In this document: one piece after another, positions 18,593-25,811 of the stretch
Position numbering within the stretch: the stretch's first letter is position 1
Layout of the letters: each line of letters opens with the position of its first letter
Program-made: the position numbers and the translations under genes
Source of the DNA: Chryseobacterium nepalense
Lineage (GTDB): Bacteria; Bacteroidota; Bacteroidia; Flavobacteriales; Weeksellaceae
Assembly (NCBI RefSeq): GCF_023195755.1
Contig: NZ_CP096203.1
Location: forward strand, 2,170,001-2,234,000
Length of the DNA stretch: 64,000 nt
Direction of reading: 5' to 3'
The notes under the pieces: model-generated
The model's database searches: none
The model's input: only the letters and a program-made list of their open reading frames with translations
Told to the model about the DNA's origin: nothing

Positions 18593-19270
18593 TTAATAAT
18601 CGTCGTCTACGACTGTTGGTTTTGCTAATTTTTCACTGACGTTATTTGCAAATATTTGGAATGAATACTTAGTCACATTAATGGCTTCTTCTACATTTTC
18701 AATTCTTTTACCGTTTACAATAACGTAAGAATCTTTATAGCCTGTAGAATCTTTTGCCGCTTTACGATAAGAGGAATTATCAACATACCTTGGCTTTCTT
18801 TCTTTTTTAAGCCTGCCTCTTTTCGGCAATATTTCATCTAAATAATCTTTTTCTGCTAAGGTATTTCCCTGAAATACCGAATCTTGTTTGATCCCGGCAA
18901 CAGAATCCGATACATGGTTTACAGCAACCTGTGCCTGCTGCTCATTATTTTCTTCGATGAAATTATTTTTCTCTCTTTTAATCTGATTTTCAACCATCAG
19001 CGCCTGGTCTTGTACACTCTGATGAGTATTATAATTAAAAATAAATCCTATACTAAGCAACACCACAGTACATGCTGCCATCCAGAACCATTTCGGAAAA
19101 GCCGGTTTATTTTTACTGGTGATCGGGATAACAGGAGCTTCACTATTGTCTTTTGCATGTTCTTTACCTTCTGCCTGTTTCAGGAAATCCTCAAAGTCCC
19201 ACTCCATTTTTTCTTCCTTTAAATTCCGGAAGACTTCATCGTATTTATCTTGAAATTTGTCTTTGCTCAT
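18593..19270 (-). CDS. single-pass membrane protein, probable anti-sigma factor
   Basis: 225 residues. The N-terminal 75 residues are cytoplasmic and acidic (WDFEDFLKQAEGKEH), one transmembrane helix lies near 78-98 (WFWMAACTVVLLSIGFIF), and about 125 residues follow on the periplasmic side. No zinc-binding HxxxCxxC motif is present, so it is not a ZAS-type anti-sigma. Its start overlaps the sigma gene by 26 bp, indicating translational coupling. Position and topology argue for sigma sequestration; this is inference. Confidence 0.65.
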   Translation of the reverse strand: MSKDKFQDKYDEVFRNLKEEKMEWDFEDFLKQAEGKEHAKDNSEAPVIPITSKNKPAFPKWFWMAACTVVLLSIGFIFNYNTHQSVQDQALMVENQIKREKNNFIEENNEQQAQVAVNHVSDSVAGIKQDSVFQGNTLAEKDYLDEILPKRGRLKKERKPRYVDNSSYRKAAKDSTGYKDSYVIVNGKRIENVEEAINVTKYSFQIFANNVSEKLAKPTVVDDDY

Positions 19271-19754
19271 AGCTCATCAATTGTGAAATTTGTTCTTTTA
19301 CTTTTTGTCTTGCTCTCATAAGATTTACTCTTACTGCGTTTTCCTCCATTTCCAGCATTTCTGCGATTTCCGATACTTCATACTCTTCAACATCTTTCAA
19401 ATGGATAACCATCTTTTGTTTTTCCGGAAGCTGATTAATGAAACCAATGATATGTTCTTTCAGATTATTCACTTCCATACTGTAAAGCTCCGATCTGTGA
19501 AGTTGCATATCTGCAAATCCGGTTTTTACATCGTGGTGCTTTAGCCTGTTCAGACATTCGTTTCGGACTGCCTTTAATGCATACGATTTTAAATTTCCGA
19601 ACTGTTCCAGCTCATCTTTTTTCTGCCAGAATCTGATCATCAGATCCTGCACCACGTCTTCTGCCTCATCACTACTCATGACGAATCTCTTCGCAAAGCG
19701 ATACATCTCATTTTTGAGAATGAATACCGTACTTCTAAAAGTTTCTTGGGTCAT
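19245..19754 (-). CDS. ECF-family RNA polymerase sigma factor
   Basis: 169 residues. Region 2 is SSDEAEDVVQDLMIRFWQ (the DAEDIVQD-like core contacts), with YALKAVRNECLNRLK completing it. Region 4 is LPEKQKMVIHLKDVEEYEVSEIAEMLEMEENAVRVNLMRARQKV, a helix-turn-helix for the -35 element. It heads an operon of sigma factor, membrane regulator, DUF4252-GIN protein and DUF4252 lipoprotein. No TAnnTTTG box is seen upstream, so the operon may be self-activated. Confidence 0.92.
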   Translation of the reverse strand: MTQETFRSTVFILKNEMYRFAKRFVMSSDEAEDVVQDLMIRFWQKKDELEQFGNLKSYALKAVRNECLNRLKHHDVKTGFADMQLHRSELYSMEVNNLKEHIIGFINQLPEKQKMVIHLKDVEEYEVSEIAEMLEMEENAVRVNLMRARQKVKEQISQLMSYEQRQISR

Positions 19755-19810
19755 AAGTTTTGTTTCTATAGATAAGACAGTCAGATTTTACATTTTATTA
19801 CATCTAAAAG

Positions 19811-19840
19811 AAAAAAACTTCAAAAAAATTTGAAGTTTCC
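19811..19840 (-). terminator. terminator of the GlmU-family gene
   Basis: AAACTTCAAA and TTTGAAGTTT form a 10-bp stem; the minus strand then runs into T7. Confidence 0.85.
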
Positions 19841-19853
19841 TTTATTCATCATA

Positions 19854-21014
19854 CTAATAATGATCAAAAATATGTTTTAAAATAGCCTTATCCTCATCTT
19901 TTAAGGCCACTTTTCTTCTTGCCATGGCACGTTCTGCAACTTCATAGGCTTTATCCAATTTAAATTTTTCATCATCTTTAAATCCGCCCCAAGAAAAATT
20001 TTCAACAAGGTTAGGCGGAAAGCCTTCTTTAAAAATATTGGATGCCACACCCACAACCGTTCCTGTATTGAGCTGTGTATTGATGGCAGTTTTAGAATGA
20101 TCTCCCATAATCAGACCGGCAAACTGAAGCCCCGTATCTTCAAAAGCCTTTCTTCTGTAATTCCATAATCTTACATTTCCGTAATTATTCTTCATATTGG
20201 AAGAATTGGAATCTGCCCCGAAATTACACCATTCACCAATTACCGAATTTCCGATAAAACCATCATGCCCTTTATTGGAATACCCGAAAATAATAATATT
20301 GCTGACCTCACCTCCCACTTTGGAATACGGACCGATGGTTGTAGCTCCGTAGATTTTTGCTCCTAAATTAAATTTGGATTCCTCACACAGTGCAATCGGC
20401 CCACGCAGATGACAACCTTCCATTACTTCAGCATTCTTTCCTATATAAATCTTTCCTGTTTTCGTATTAAGAGTTGAGAATTCAATCTGTGCCCCCTCTT
20501 CAATGAAAAGATCTTTTTTATCTCCTAAAAATCCATTGGTAGAAGAAAGTTCCTGCGAGGTTTTTCCTCGGGTTAATAATTCGAAATCAAAATCTATCGC
20601 TTTCTGATTATAGGTAAAAAGATCCGATGGCTTTTTAAAGAACACAAGTTCTTCTTTAATATCCGTCATTTTCTCAATCTGGTTGAGAGAGAAACCGTCC
20701 ATATTAATTTTAGCCGCAATTAATTCATCCTCATACACCAAAGCTTCTCCTTGTTTAAGGTCTTTGATTTGCTGGATGACATTTTCAGTCGGCAGGAAGT
20801 TCGTTACCAGAAAAAGACTTTCCTTCTTTTCAGGTTCAGGAAATTTTTTTTGTAAATAAGATTCCGTAAAAAAGGAGATCTCAGTATTTTCTAAAATTTT
20901 CTGCCATCTTTCGGAAAACTTGAGAATTCCGCACCGCATTTCTGCAATGGGACGGGTAAAAGTAAGCGGAAGAAAATCTTCCCAGTATTGCGCATCTGAA
21001 AATACTAATTGCAT
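19854..21014 (-). CDS. GlmU-family sugar nucleotidyltransferase / acetyltransferase-like protein
   Basis: 386 residues. The N-terminal half opens with DAQYWEDFLPLTFTRPIAEMRCGILKFSERW, the signature of the Bacteroidota GlmU-like family. The C-terminal half (about 190-350) is a left-handed beta-helix of hexapeptide repeats (IYIGKNAEVMEGCHLRGPI, IYGATTIGPYSKVGG, VIGEWCNFGADSNSSNMK). The family is predicted to make UDP-N-acetylglucosamine for peptidoglycan and LPS, but the N-terminal pyrophosphorylase loop LxxGxGTRM is absent, so the first activity is unproven. It is separated from rpmE by a heptad-repeat element. Confidence 0.85.
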   Translation of the reverse strand: MQLVFSDAQYWEDFLPLTFTRPIAEMRCGILKFSERWQKILENTEISFFTESYLQKKFPEPEKKESLFLVTNFLPTENVIQQIKDLKQGEALVYEDELIAAKINMDGFSLNQIEKMTDIKEELVFFKKPSDLFTYNQKAIDFDFELLTRGKTSQELSSTNGFLGDKKDLFIEEGAQIEFSTLNTKTGKIYIGKNAEVMEGCHLRGPIALCEESKFNLGAKIYGATTIGPYSKVGGEVSNIIIFGYSNKGHDGFIGNSVIGEWCNFGADSNSSNMKNNYGNVRLWNYRRKAFEDTGLQFAGLIMGDHSKTAINTQLNTGTVVGVASNIFKEGFPPNLVENFSWGGFKDDEKFKLDKAYEVAERAMARRKVALKDEDKAILKHIFDHY

Positions 21015-21020
21015 TTTGAT

Positions 21021-21104
21021 AGAAGTTAGGGGTTAGAACCTAGAAGTTAGAGGCCGGAAGTTCTTAGATTTTATTATCTAAACTAACGCCTAATTTCTAG
21101 TTCC
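21021..21104. repeat. facing heptad arrays between the GlmU-family gene and rpmE (element 2)
   Basis: Twelve 7-bp steps in one register. Left part on plus: AGAAGTT, AGGGGTT, AGAACCT, AGAAGTT, AGAGGCC, GGAAGTT. Right part (21077-21104), read on minus: GGAACTA, GAAATTA, GGCGTTA, GTTTAGA. Shifted by one base, both halves share the unit GAAnTTA and face each other. An 18-mer here (21043-21060) recurs inverted with one mismatch in element 3. Confidence 0.75.
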
Positions 21105-21117
21105 AACAAAATTACAA

Positions 21118-21150
21118 TAAAAAAAGTCTCCCGAAAATCGAAAGACTTTA
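21118..21150 (-). terminator. terminator of rpmE
   Basis: AAAGTCT and AGACTTT stem with T7 following on the minus strand. Confidence 0.8.
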
Positions 21151-21171
21151 AAATATTGTAATGTCAAAAAA

Positions 21172-21423
21172 TTACTTAGCGAATTTTTTGTATTTGTTCA
21201 TGAACTTATCAACTCTACCTGCAGTGTCAACCAATTTCACTTTACCAGTGTAGAAAGGGTGAGAAGTTGAAGAGATTTCCATTTTGATCAAAGGATACTC
21301 TTGTCCTTCGTACTCGATCGTGTCTTTTGTTTCTGCTGTAGACTTGCAAAGAAATACTTCGTCGTTACTCATATCTTTGAAAACAACAAGTCTATAATTT
21401 TCTGGGTGGATTCCGTTTTTCAT
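21172..21423 (-). CDS. rpmE: 50S ribosomal protein L31 type B (bL31)
   Basis: 83 residues. It starts [19 protein letters not shown] and contains [24 protein letters not shown], typical of type B bL31. The zinc-binding CxxC of type A L31 is missing, so this is the zinc-independent form. It lies alone with its own terminator and a leader of roughly 110 nt, longer than for most genes here, which could hold a regulatory hairpin (AACC-GCAA-GGTT). Confidence 0.96.
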   Translation of the reverse strand: MKNGIHPENYRLVVFKDMSNDEVFLCKSTAETKDTIEYEGQEYPLIKMEISSTSHPFYTGKVKLVDTAGRVDKFMNKYKKFAK

Positions 21424-21541
21424 GTGTAAATTTCTTTTTTTGTTAATGTCACATGTAACCTTGCGGTTTCATAATACAATGTTAAAAATTAAAGTTTGCT
21501 TTCGAAATAGTAATGGATATTTCTCTGCTAATTTTAGGTTG

Positions 21542-21549
21542 CAAAAGTA
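21542..21549 (-). promoter_or_regulatory. -7 box of rpmE
   Basis: The minus strand reads TACTTTTG, about 118 bp before the rpmE ATG. The predicted leader contains a GNRA-like hairpin AACC-GCAA-GGTT near 21452-21463. Confidence 0.6.
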
Positions 21550-21620
21550 CAATATTTTTTTGAATTTGCAAATAAGCTGTCAATATTTTTTTCTTCATAA
21601 GAAATTTAAAGTATTTTCGT

Positions 21621-21628
21621 TACATTTG
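21621..21628 (+). promoter_or_regulatory. -7 box of the beta-helix lipoprotein gene
   Basis: TACATTTG (exact TAnnTTTG), 22 bp before the ATG at 21651. Confidence 0.6.
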
Positions 21629-21650
21629 AAATTTATTAAACTTAATTTCG

Positions 21651-23060
21651 ATGAAAATCAAATTACTACTGGCTTTTTCTTTCTGGATGCTTGTGATGAC
21701 TGTGTCTTGTAATAAAGATGATATCAGTTTTGATGCTCCTTCACAAAAGTTGAGCTTTTCAAAAGACACGGTTTTTTGTGATACCGTTTATCATCAGGTT
21801 CGTTCGGAAACATATGCCGTAAAGGTTTATAATAATGAAGATAAAGACATCCTGATCCCGAGAATACATCTGGAAAAAGGTGCATCATCTTTATATAAAA
21901 TCAATGTAGACGGAAAACCGGGATATGATTTTAAAGATGTTGCCCTGAGAAAGAAAGACAGCCTTTATATTTTCGTGGAAATTGCTCCGGAAGCAACAGG
22001 TCCTGAAGCGATTGCGGAAGACAAAATTCTTTTTGAAAGTCCTGCGGGACAGCAAAATGTTGTGCTCTTCTCCGTAGTTCAGGATGCAGAATTTTTTATC
22101 AAAAGTTCATCCAACCCCAATATCTTAACGTCTGATGCTACTTGGACCAATAATAAAGCTAAAATAATTTATGGTGACCTTACAGTTGATCAGAATGTAA
22201 TCCTGAATATTCAGCCGGGAACTAAAGTTTATTTCCATAAAAACAGCGGAATGAAAGTACTCCAGGGTGCGACACTCAATATTAACGGGACGCTTACCAA
22301 CAATGTCACACTTCGCGGCGACAGAAATGATCCTGCCTATGATACCATTCCTAAAAACTGGAATTCAGTTAAAATGGAGCCCGGATCTACGTTAAACATG
22401 AATTATACAAGGCTTTTCGGTGGAACAAAAGGGTTGGAAATGAAGCAGGCCAATGCTACAATCAGCAATTCATTCATCCATACTTTCCAGGAATATGGAA
22501 TTTATTCCATCGGATCAACAATTACAGCAAGAAACCTGGTAATGAACAACTGCGGAGAATCTGCAATAGGGATCTTCAGAGGCGGAACCTATAATTTAAC
22601 ACATTGTACCATTGCCAATTATTCTGATCTTCTGCAGTCTTATAACAGAAACGGAATATTTGCTACCAATGAATGGAAAAATGAATCGAACCAGACGGAG
22701 CAGGGTGCACTGATCCTGAATGTAAGAAACAGTATCGTGTACTCAGACCGGGACAATTCAGTATTTTTTGAGCAGACTCCCGGACAGCTGTTTAATTTTA
22801 CGTTTGAAAACTGTCTGCTGAAATATTCCAGTCAGTCGGAAGCAGGGTTCCTGGATACTGCGCCAAGTGTTATTCAGCTGGTGAAAAACCAGGATCCGTT
22901 GTTTGTCAATTATTTTGCAGCCCAGATGAATTTAAGAGTTAAGCAGAACTCTCCGGCAATCGGGAAAGGAAGTACAGCAGTTGCAGCAACAGTTCCTACG
23001 GATATTGCCGGATTTTCAAGAACCTCAAATCCTACTTTAGGCGCTTATCAATATCAATAA
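21651..23060 (+). CDS. lipoprotein with right-handed beta-helix
   Basis: 469 residues. The signal peptide ends with lipobox TVSC (Cys near residue 20). Residues about 30-150 look like an immunoglobulin-type beta-sandwich. From about 165 the chain has the repeating short strands and Asn ladders of a parallel beta-helix (ATLNINGTLTNNVTLRGD, NLVMNNCGESAIGIFRGGTYNLTHCTI). The C-terminus (GAYQYQ) resembles choice-of-anchor or polysaccharide-lyase-like surface proteins. It heads a short operon with a small membrane protein and MazG. Substrate unknown. Confidence 0.8.
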   Translation: MKIKLLLAFSFWMLVMTVSCNKDDISFDAPSQKLSFSKDTVFCDTVYHQVRSETYAVKVYNNEDKDILIPRIHLEKGASSLYKINVDGKPGYDFKDVALRKKDSLYIFVEIAPEATGPEAIAEDKILFESPAGQQNVVLFSVVQDAEFFIKSSSNPNILTSDATWTNNKAKIIYGDLTVDQNVILNIQPGTKVYFHKNSGMKVLQGATLNINGTLTNNVTLRGDRNDPAYDTIPKNWNSVKMEPGSTLNMNYTRLFGGTKGLEMKQANATISNSFIHTFQEYGIYSIGSTITARNLVMNNCGESAIGIFRGGTYNLTHCTIANYSDLLQSYNRNGIFATNEWKNESNQTEQGALILNVRNSIVYSDRDNSVFFEQTPGQLFNFTFENCLLKYSSQSEAGFLDTAPSVIQLVKNQDPLFVNYFAAQMNLRVKQNSPAIGKGSTAVAATVPTDIAGFSRTSNPTLGAYQYQ

Positions 23061-23070
23061 ATTAAGATAA

Positions 23071-23262
23071 ATGGATTTCAATATTGTAAAAACAGGAGCT
23101 TTCATTACATTAATTATTGTTTATGTTATGGTAAGAAAACTTTTTAAAAAGTTTGCCGACTTTACGGAAAATATAGGCAATCCTTCCCAGTATGAAGAAG
23201 AAAACGAAGCCTTAAGAACGAAAATCGTAGCTTTAGAAGAAAAGATTAATATTAAAAATTAA
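23071..23262 (+). CDS. small membrane protein with coiled-coil tail
   Basis: 63 residues: one N-terminal transmembrane helix (TGAFITLIIVYVMVRKLF), then a charged segment ending in a short coiled coil (EEENEALRTKIVALEEKI). It lies 10 bp after the lipoprotein gene, and its stop codon abuts the ATG of mazG (23263), so all three are probably one transcript. Unknown function. Confidence 0.65.
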   Translation: MDFNIVKTGAFITLIIVYVMVRKLFKKFADFTENIGNPSQYEEENEALRTKIVALEEKINIKN

Positions 23263-23589
23263 ATGGAAATTACCAATCTGCAGCAACAAGTTGATGAATG
23301 GATCAAAACCATTGGTGTCCGTTATTTCAATGAACTTACCAATATGGCTATGTTGACAGAAGAAGTTGGCGAGGTTGCAAGAATTATTGCACGGAGATAT
23401 GGCGAACAAAGTGAAAAGGAGAGCGACAAAAGTAAAGATCTTGGCGAAGAACTGGCTGATGTGTTATTTGTAACATTATGTTTAGCCAATCAAACGGGTG
23501 TCAATCTGCAGGAAGCATTCGATAAAAAAATGAAAGTAAAAACTGAGCGGGATAAAGATAGACATCAGAATAACGGGAAATTAAAATAA
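23263..23589 (+). CDS. MazG-like nucleotide pyrophosphohydrolase
   Basis: 108 residues, a single all-alpha NTP-PPase domain. The metal-binding pattern is visible as EEVGEVARI (ExxE) near 31 and GEELADVLF (ExxD) near 63. Members hydrolyse non-canonical or excess NTPs to NMP and pyrophosphate as house-cleaning enzymes. The start codon directly abuts the preceding stop. A heptad-repeat element separates it from aroA. Confidence 0.9.
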   Translation: MEITNLQQQVDEWIKTIGVRYFNELTNMAMLTEEVGEVARIIARRYGEQSEKESDKSKDLGEELADVLFVTLCLANQTGVNLQEAFDKKMKVKTERDKDRHQNNGKLK

Positions 23590-23592
23590 TGC

Positions 23593-23669
23593 AGGAAGAT
23601 GGATGATAGAAGAAGGAAGTTTAATACAGTAAATGACTTTCTGCTTCCGGCCTCCAACTTCCCTACTGA
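23593..23669. repeat. facing heptad arrays between mazG and aroA (element 3)
   Basis: Eleven 7-bp steps in one register. Left on plus: AGGAAGA, TGGATGA, TAGAAGA, AGGAAGT. Right (642-669 of this kilobase) on minus: TCAGTAG, GGAAGTT, GGAGGCC, GGAAGCA. The halves face each other around an AT-rich centre. CTTCCGGCCTCCAACTTC at 23644-23661 is the inverse of the element 2 18-mer with one mismatch. Confidence 0.75.
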
Positions 23670-23674
23670 AAATA

Positions 23675-24904
23675 ATGAAGAAGCTAAAAAAATCAGAATT
23701 AAAAGAAAATCAGACTATACAAATCAGCGGTTCGAAAAGTATTTCGAATCGTTTGTTGATTTTAGAAAGTCTGTTTAAAAATATACAAATTGGAAATCTT
23801 TCAAATTCCCAAGATACAAGTCTTTTGAAAAAGGCCTTATCGGAAAATACAGACGTGGTAGACATTCATCACGCGGGAACAGCGATGCGTTTTCTTACCT
23901 CGTATTATTCTATCCAAAATGGGAAAATAACGATTTTGACAGGTTCCAAAAGGATGAAAGAAAGACCGATCAAAAATCTGGTGACGGCTCTAAAAAGTCT
24001 AGGCGTAGAAATCGAATATATGGAAAATGAGGGATTTCCGCCTTTGAAGATTAAAGGAAGAAAAATCACTCAGCCAAAAGTTGATGTTCCGGCAAATATC
24101 TCAAGCCAGTTCATCACTTCCCTATTGTTGATTGCAGGAAAACTTGAAAACGGTTTGGAAATAAACCTGGTTGGCGAAGTCACCTCGAGGTCTTATATTG
24201 AAATGACTTTGAATATTTTAACCCGATTCGGAATTAAAAACAGCTTTATCGGAAACACAATCAAAGTTGAGCCTTTCATAAATCATCAATCATCAATCAT
24301 CAATTATGAAGTAGAAAGCGACTGGAGTTCCGTTTCATATTTCTATTCTTTCGCAGCTTTGGGAAGAAAGACCATTCATCTGAAAAGCTTTTATAAAGAA
24401 TCCACCCAGGGAGATTCTGCCATTGCAAAGATTTATGAAAAGTTTTTCGGAATCAAAACGATTTTCAGCGATGCAGATCATACCATCACGCTAAAACCGG
24501 ATTCCGGCTTTATTCTTCCTGAAAAGATTGTCTTAGATATGAACAACTGCCCGGATATTGCGCAAACCCTTTGTGTTACAGCAGCAGCTTTAAAAATCCC
24601 TTTCGAAATTTCAGGACTTGGAACATTAAGAGTAAAAGAAACCGACAGGCTTTTAGCACTGCATAATGAATTAAAAAAATTGGGCACGGAAACTGAATTT
24701 ACTGATCTTTCGATTAAATCAATCAGCTTTAATGAGCCTGAAGATAACATTTCCATTAAGACTTATCAGGATCACAGGATGGCAATGGCTTTTGCTCCTT
24801 TCTGTCTTATTGAGGAATTAGAGATTGAAGACGAAGATGTAGTAGAAAAGTCTTATCCGAAGTTTTGGGAAGATTTACAAATTATTTTAACTGAAAACTC
24901 ATGA
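23675..24904 (+). CDS. aroA: 3-phosphoshikimate 1-carboxyvinyltransferase (EPSP synthase)
   Basis: About 409 residues from ATG 23675; the open frame extends 14 codons upstream into repeat element 3, which is not coding. It transfers enolpyruvate from PEP to shikimate-3-phosphate in chorismate synthesis. Motifs: GSKSISNRLL (active-site Lys), AGTAMRFLTS, GSKRMKERPIK, SSQFITSLLL, and RVKETDRL near the end, with QDHRMAMAFAP. Residues near 203-212 (INHQSSIIN) are encoded by three tandem ATCATCA heptads, an apparent repeat insertion. It overlaps the SDR gene by 4 bp (ATGA). Confidence 0.95.
   Translation: MKKLKKSELKENQTIQISGSKSISNRLLILESLFKNIQIGNLSNSQDTSLLKKALSENTDVVDIHHAGTAMRFLTSYYSIQNGKITILTGSKRMKERPIKNLVTALKSLGVEIEYMENEGFPPLKIKGRKITQPKVDVPANISSQFITSLLLIAGKLENGLEINLVGEVTSRSYIEMTLNILTRFGIKNSFIGNTIKVEPFINHQSSIINYEVESDWSSVSYFYSFAALGRKTIHLKSFYKESTQGDSAIAKIYEKFFGIKTIFSDADHTITLKPDSGFILPEKIVLDMNNCPDIAQTLCVTAAALKIPFEISGLGTLRVKETDRLLALHNELKKLGTETEFTDLSIKSISFNEPEDNISIKTYQDHRMAMAFAPFCLIEELEIEDEDVVEKSYPKFWEDLQIILTENS
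24275..24310. repeat. heptad repeat inside the aroA coding sequence
   Basis: TTCATAA (24275-24281), ATCATCA three times (24282-24302) and ATTATGA, in strict 7-bp register, bounded by the inverted ends TTCATAA and TTATGAA. The unit length is not a multiple of three, so loss or gain of one copy would shift the aroA frame. Confidence 0.8.
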
Positions 24905-25698
24905 ATACAAAAACAATCATCATTACCGGAACCTCTTCAGGAATAGGATTCGTGCTGGCAGAATATTTCGCGAAGAAAGGTCATAAAGTGTACGGATTAA
25001 GCCGAAAGCATACCGAAAGCAGTTATTTTACATCAATTCCAACAGATGTTACAGATAATAATGCAGTACAAGATGCCATTGCCGAAGTATTGAAAACAGA
25101 AAACAGAATTGATGTTCTGATCAACAATGCCGGAATTGGAATGGTGGGTGCTGTGGAAGATTCTTCAAAAGAAGATATTTTAAAATTATTTAATCTCAAT
25201 TTGGTGGGGGCGGTTCAGATGATGAGTGCCGTACTGCCGAAGATGAGGGAAAATAAATTCGGACAGATCATCAATGTTTCCAGTATCGGAAGTGAAATGG
25301 GATTGCCTTTCCGCGGGTTTTACTCTGCATCAAAATCTGCTTTGGATAAAGTGACAGAAGCGATGAGGTATGAAGTGTATCCGTGGAATATCCATGTCTG
25401 CTCGTTGCATCTTGGGGATATTAAAACGAATATTGCTGAAAATCGGGTACGTACCAAAGTTTCGGAACCTTATAAGAATGTTTTCGATAAAGTATATGCT
25501 TTAATGAACAGCCATGTAGGAGACGGAACAGAACCTCTGGAAGTCGCGGAGTATGTAGATTTGCTTTTACAGAAAAACAAATGGAAAGCTCACTATTACT
25601 TTGGAAAATTCGGGCAGAAAATAGGAGTTCCTTTAAAGTGGATTCTTCCTCAGGGAACTTATGAAAATTTAATGAAGAAATACAATAAACTGTCCTAA
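24901..25698 (+). CDS. short-chain dehydrogenase/reductase (SDR)
   Basis: 265 residues, classical SDR. NAD(P)-binding TGTSSGIG near residue 10, NNAGIG near 84, catalytic Ser in INVSSIGSE and YSASK (Tyr and Lys near 142-146). A basic SRKH segment after the second strand suggests NADP preference. The substrate cannot be read from the sequence. Its ATG overlaps the aroA stop, so the two are translationally coupled; a metabolic link to shikimate is not implied. Confidence 0.88.
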   Translation: MNTKTIIITGTSSGIGFVLAEYFAKKGHKVYGLSRKHTESSYFTSIPTDVTDNNAVQDAIAEVLKTENRIDVLINNAGIGMVGAVEDSSKEDILKLFNLNLVGAVQMMSAVLPKMRENKFGQIINVSSIGSEMGLPFRGFYSASKSALDKVTEAMRYEVYPWNIHVCSLHLGDIKTNIAENRVRTKVSEPYKNVFDKVYALMNSHVGDGTEPLEVAEYVDLLLQKNKWKAHYYFGKFGQKIGVPLKWILPQGTYENLMKKYNKLS

Positions 25699-25721
25699 AA
25701 ACAGTTAAATGATTGGATGCA

Positions 25722-25810
25722 TTGTTATTCTGAATGGAATACAATGCAGTGAAGGATTTTTGTTTTTTATTGAGGTTCCTCATTCCGTTCCATTACATTC
25801 AGAATGACAA
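25722..25810. repeat. inverted pair of a CATTCTGAATGG-type repeat
   Basis: TTGTTATTCTGAATG (25722-25736) and CATTCAGAATGACAA (25796-25810) are inverse with one mismatch, and the sequence inside each arm continues with degenerate GGAAT / GAATG units. It can form a long imperfect hairpin between the SDR and Omp85-like genes. I recall similar repeats in flavobacterial intergenic regions but cannot verify that here. Confidence 0.75.
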
Positions 25811-25811
25811 A

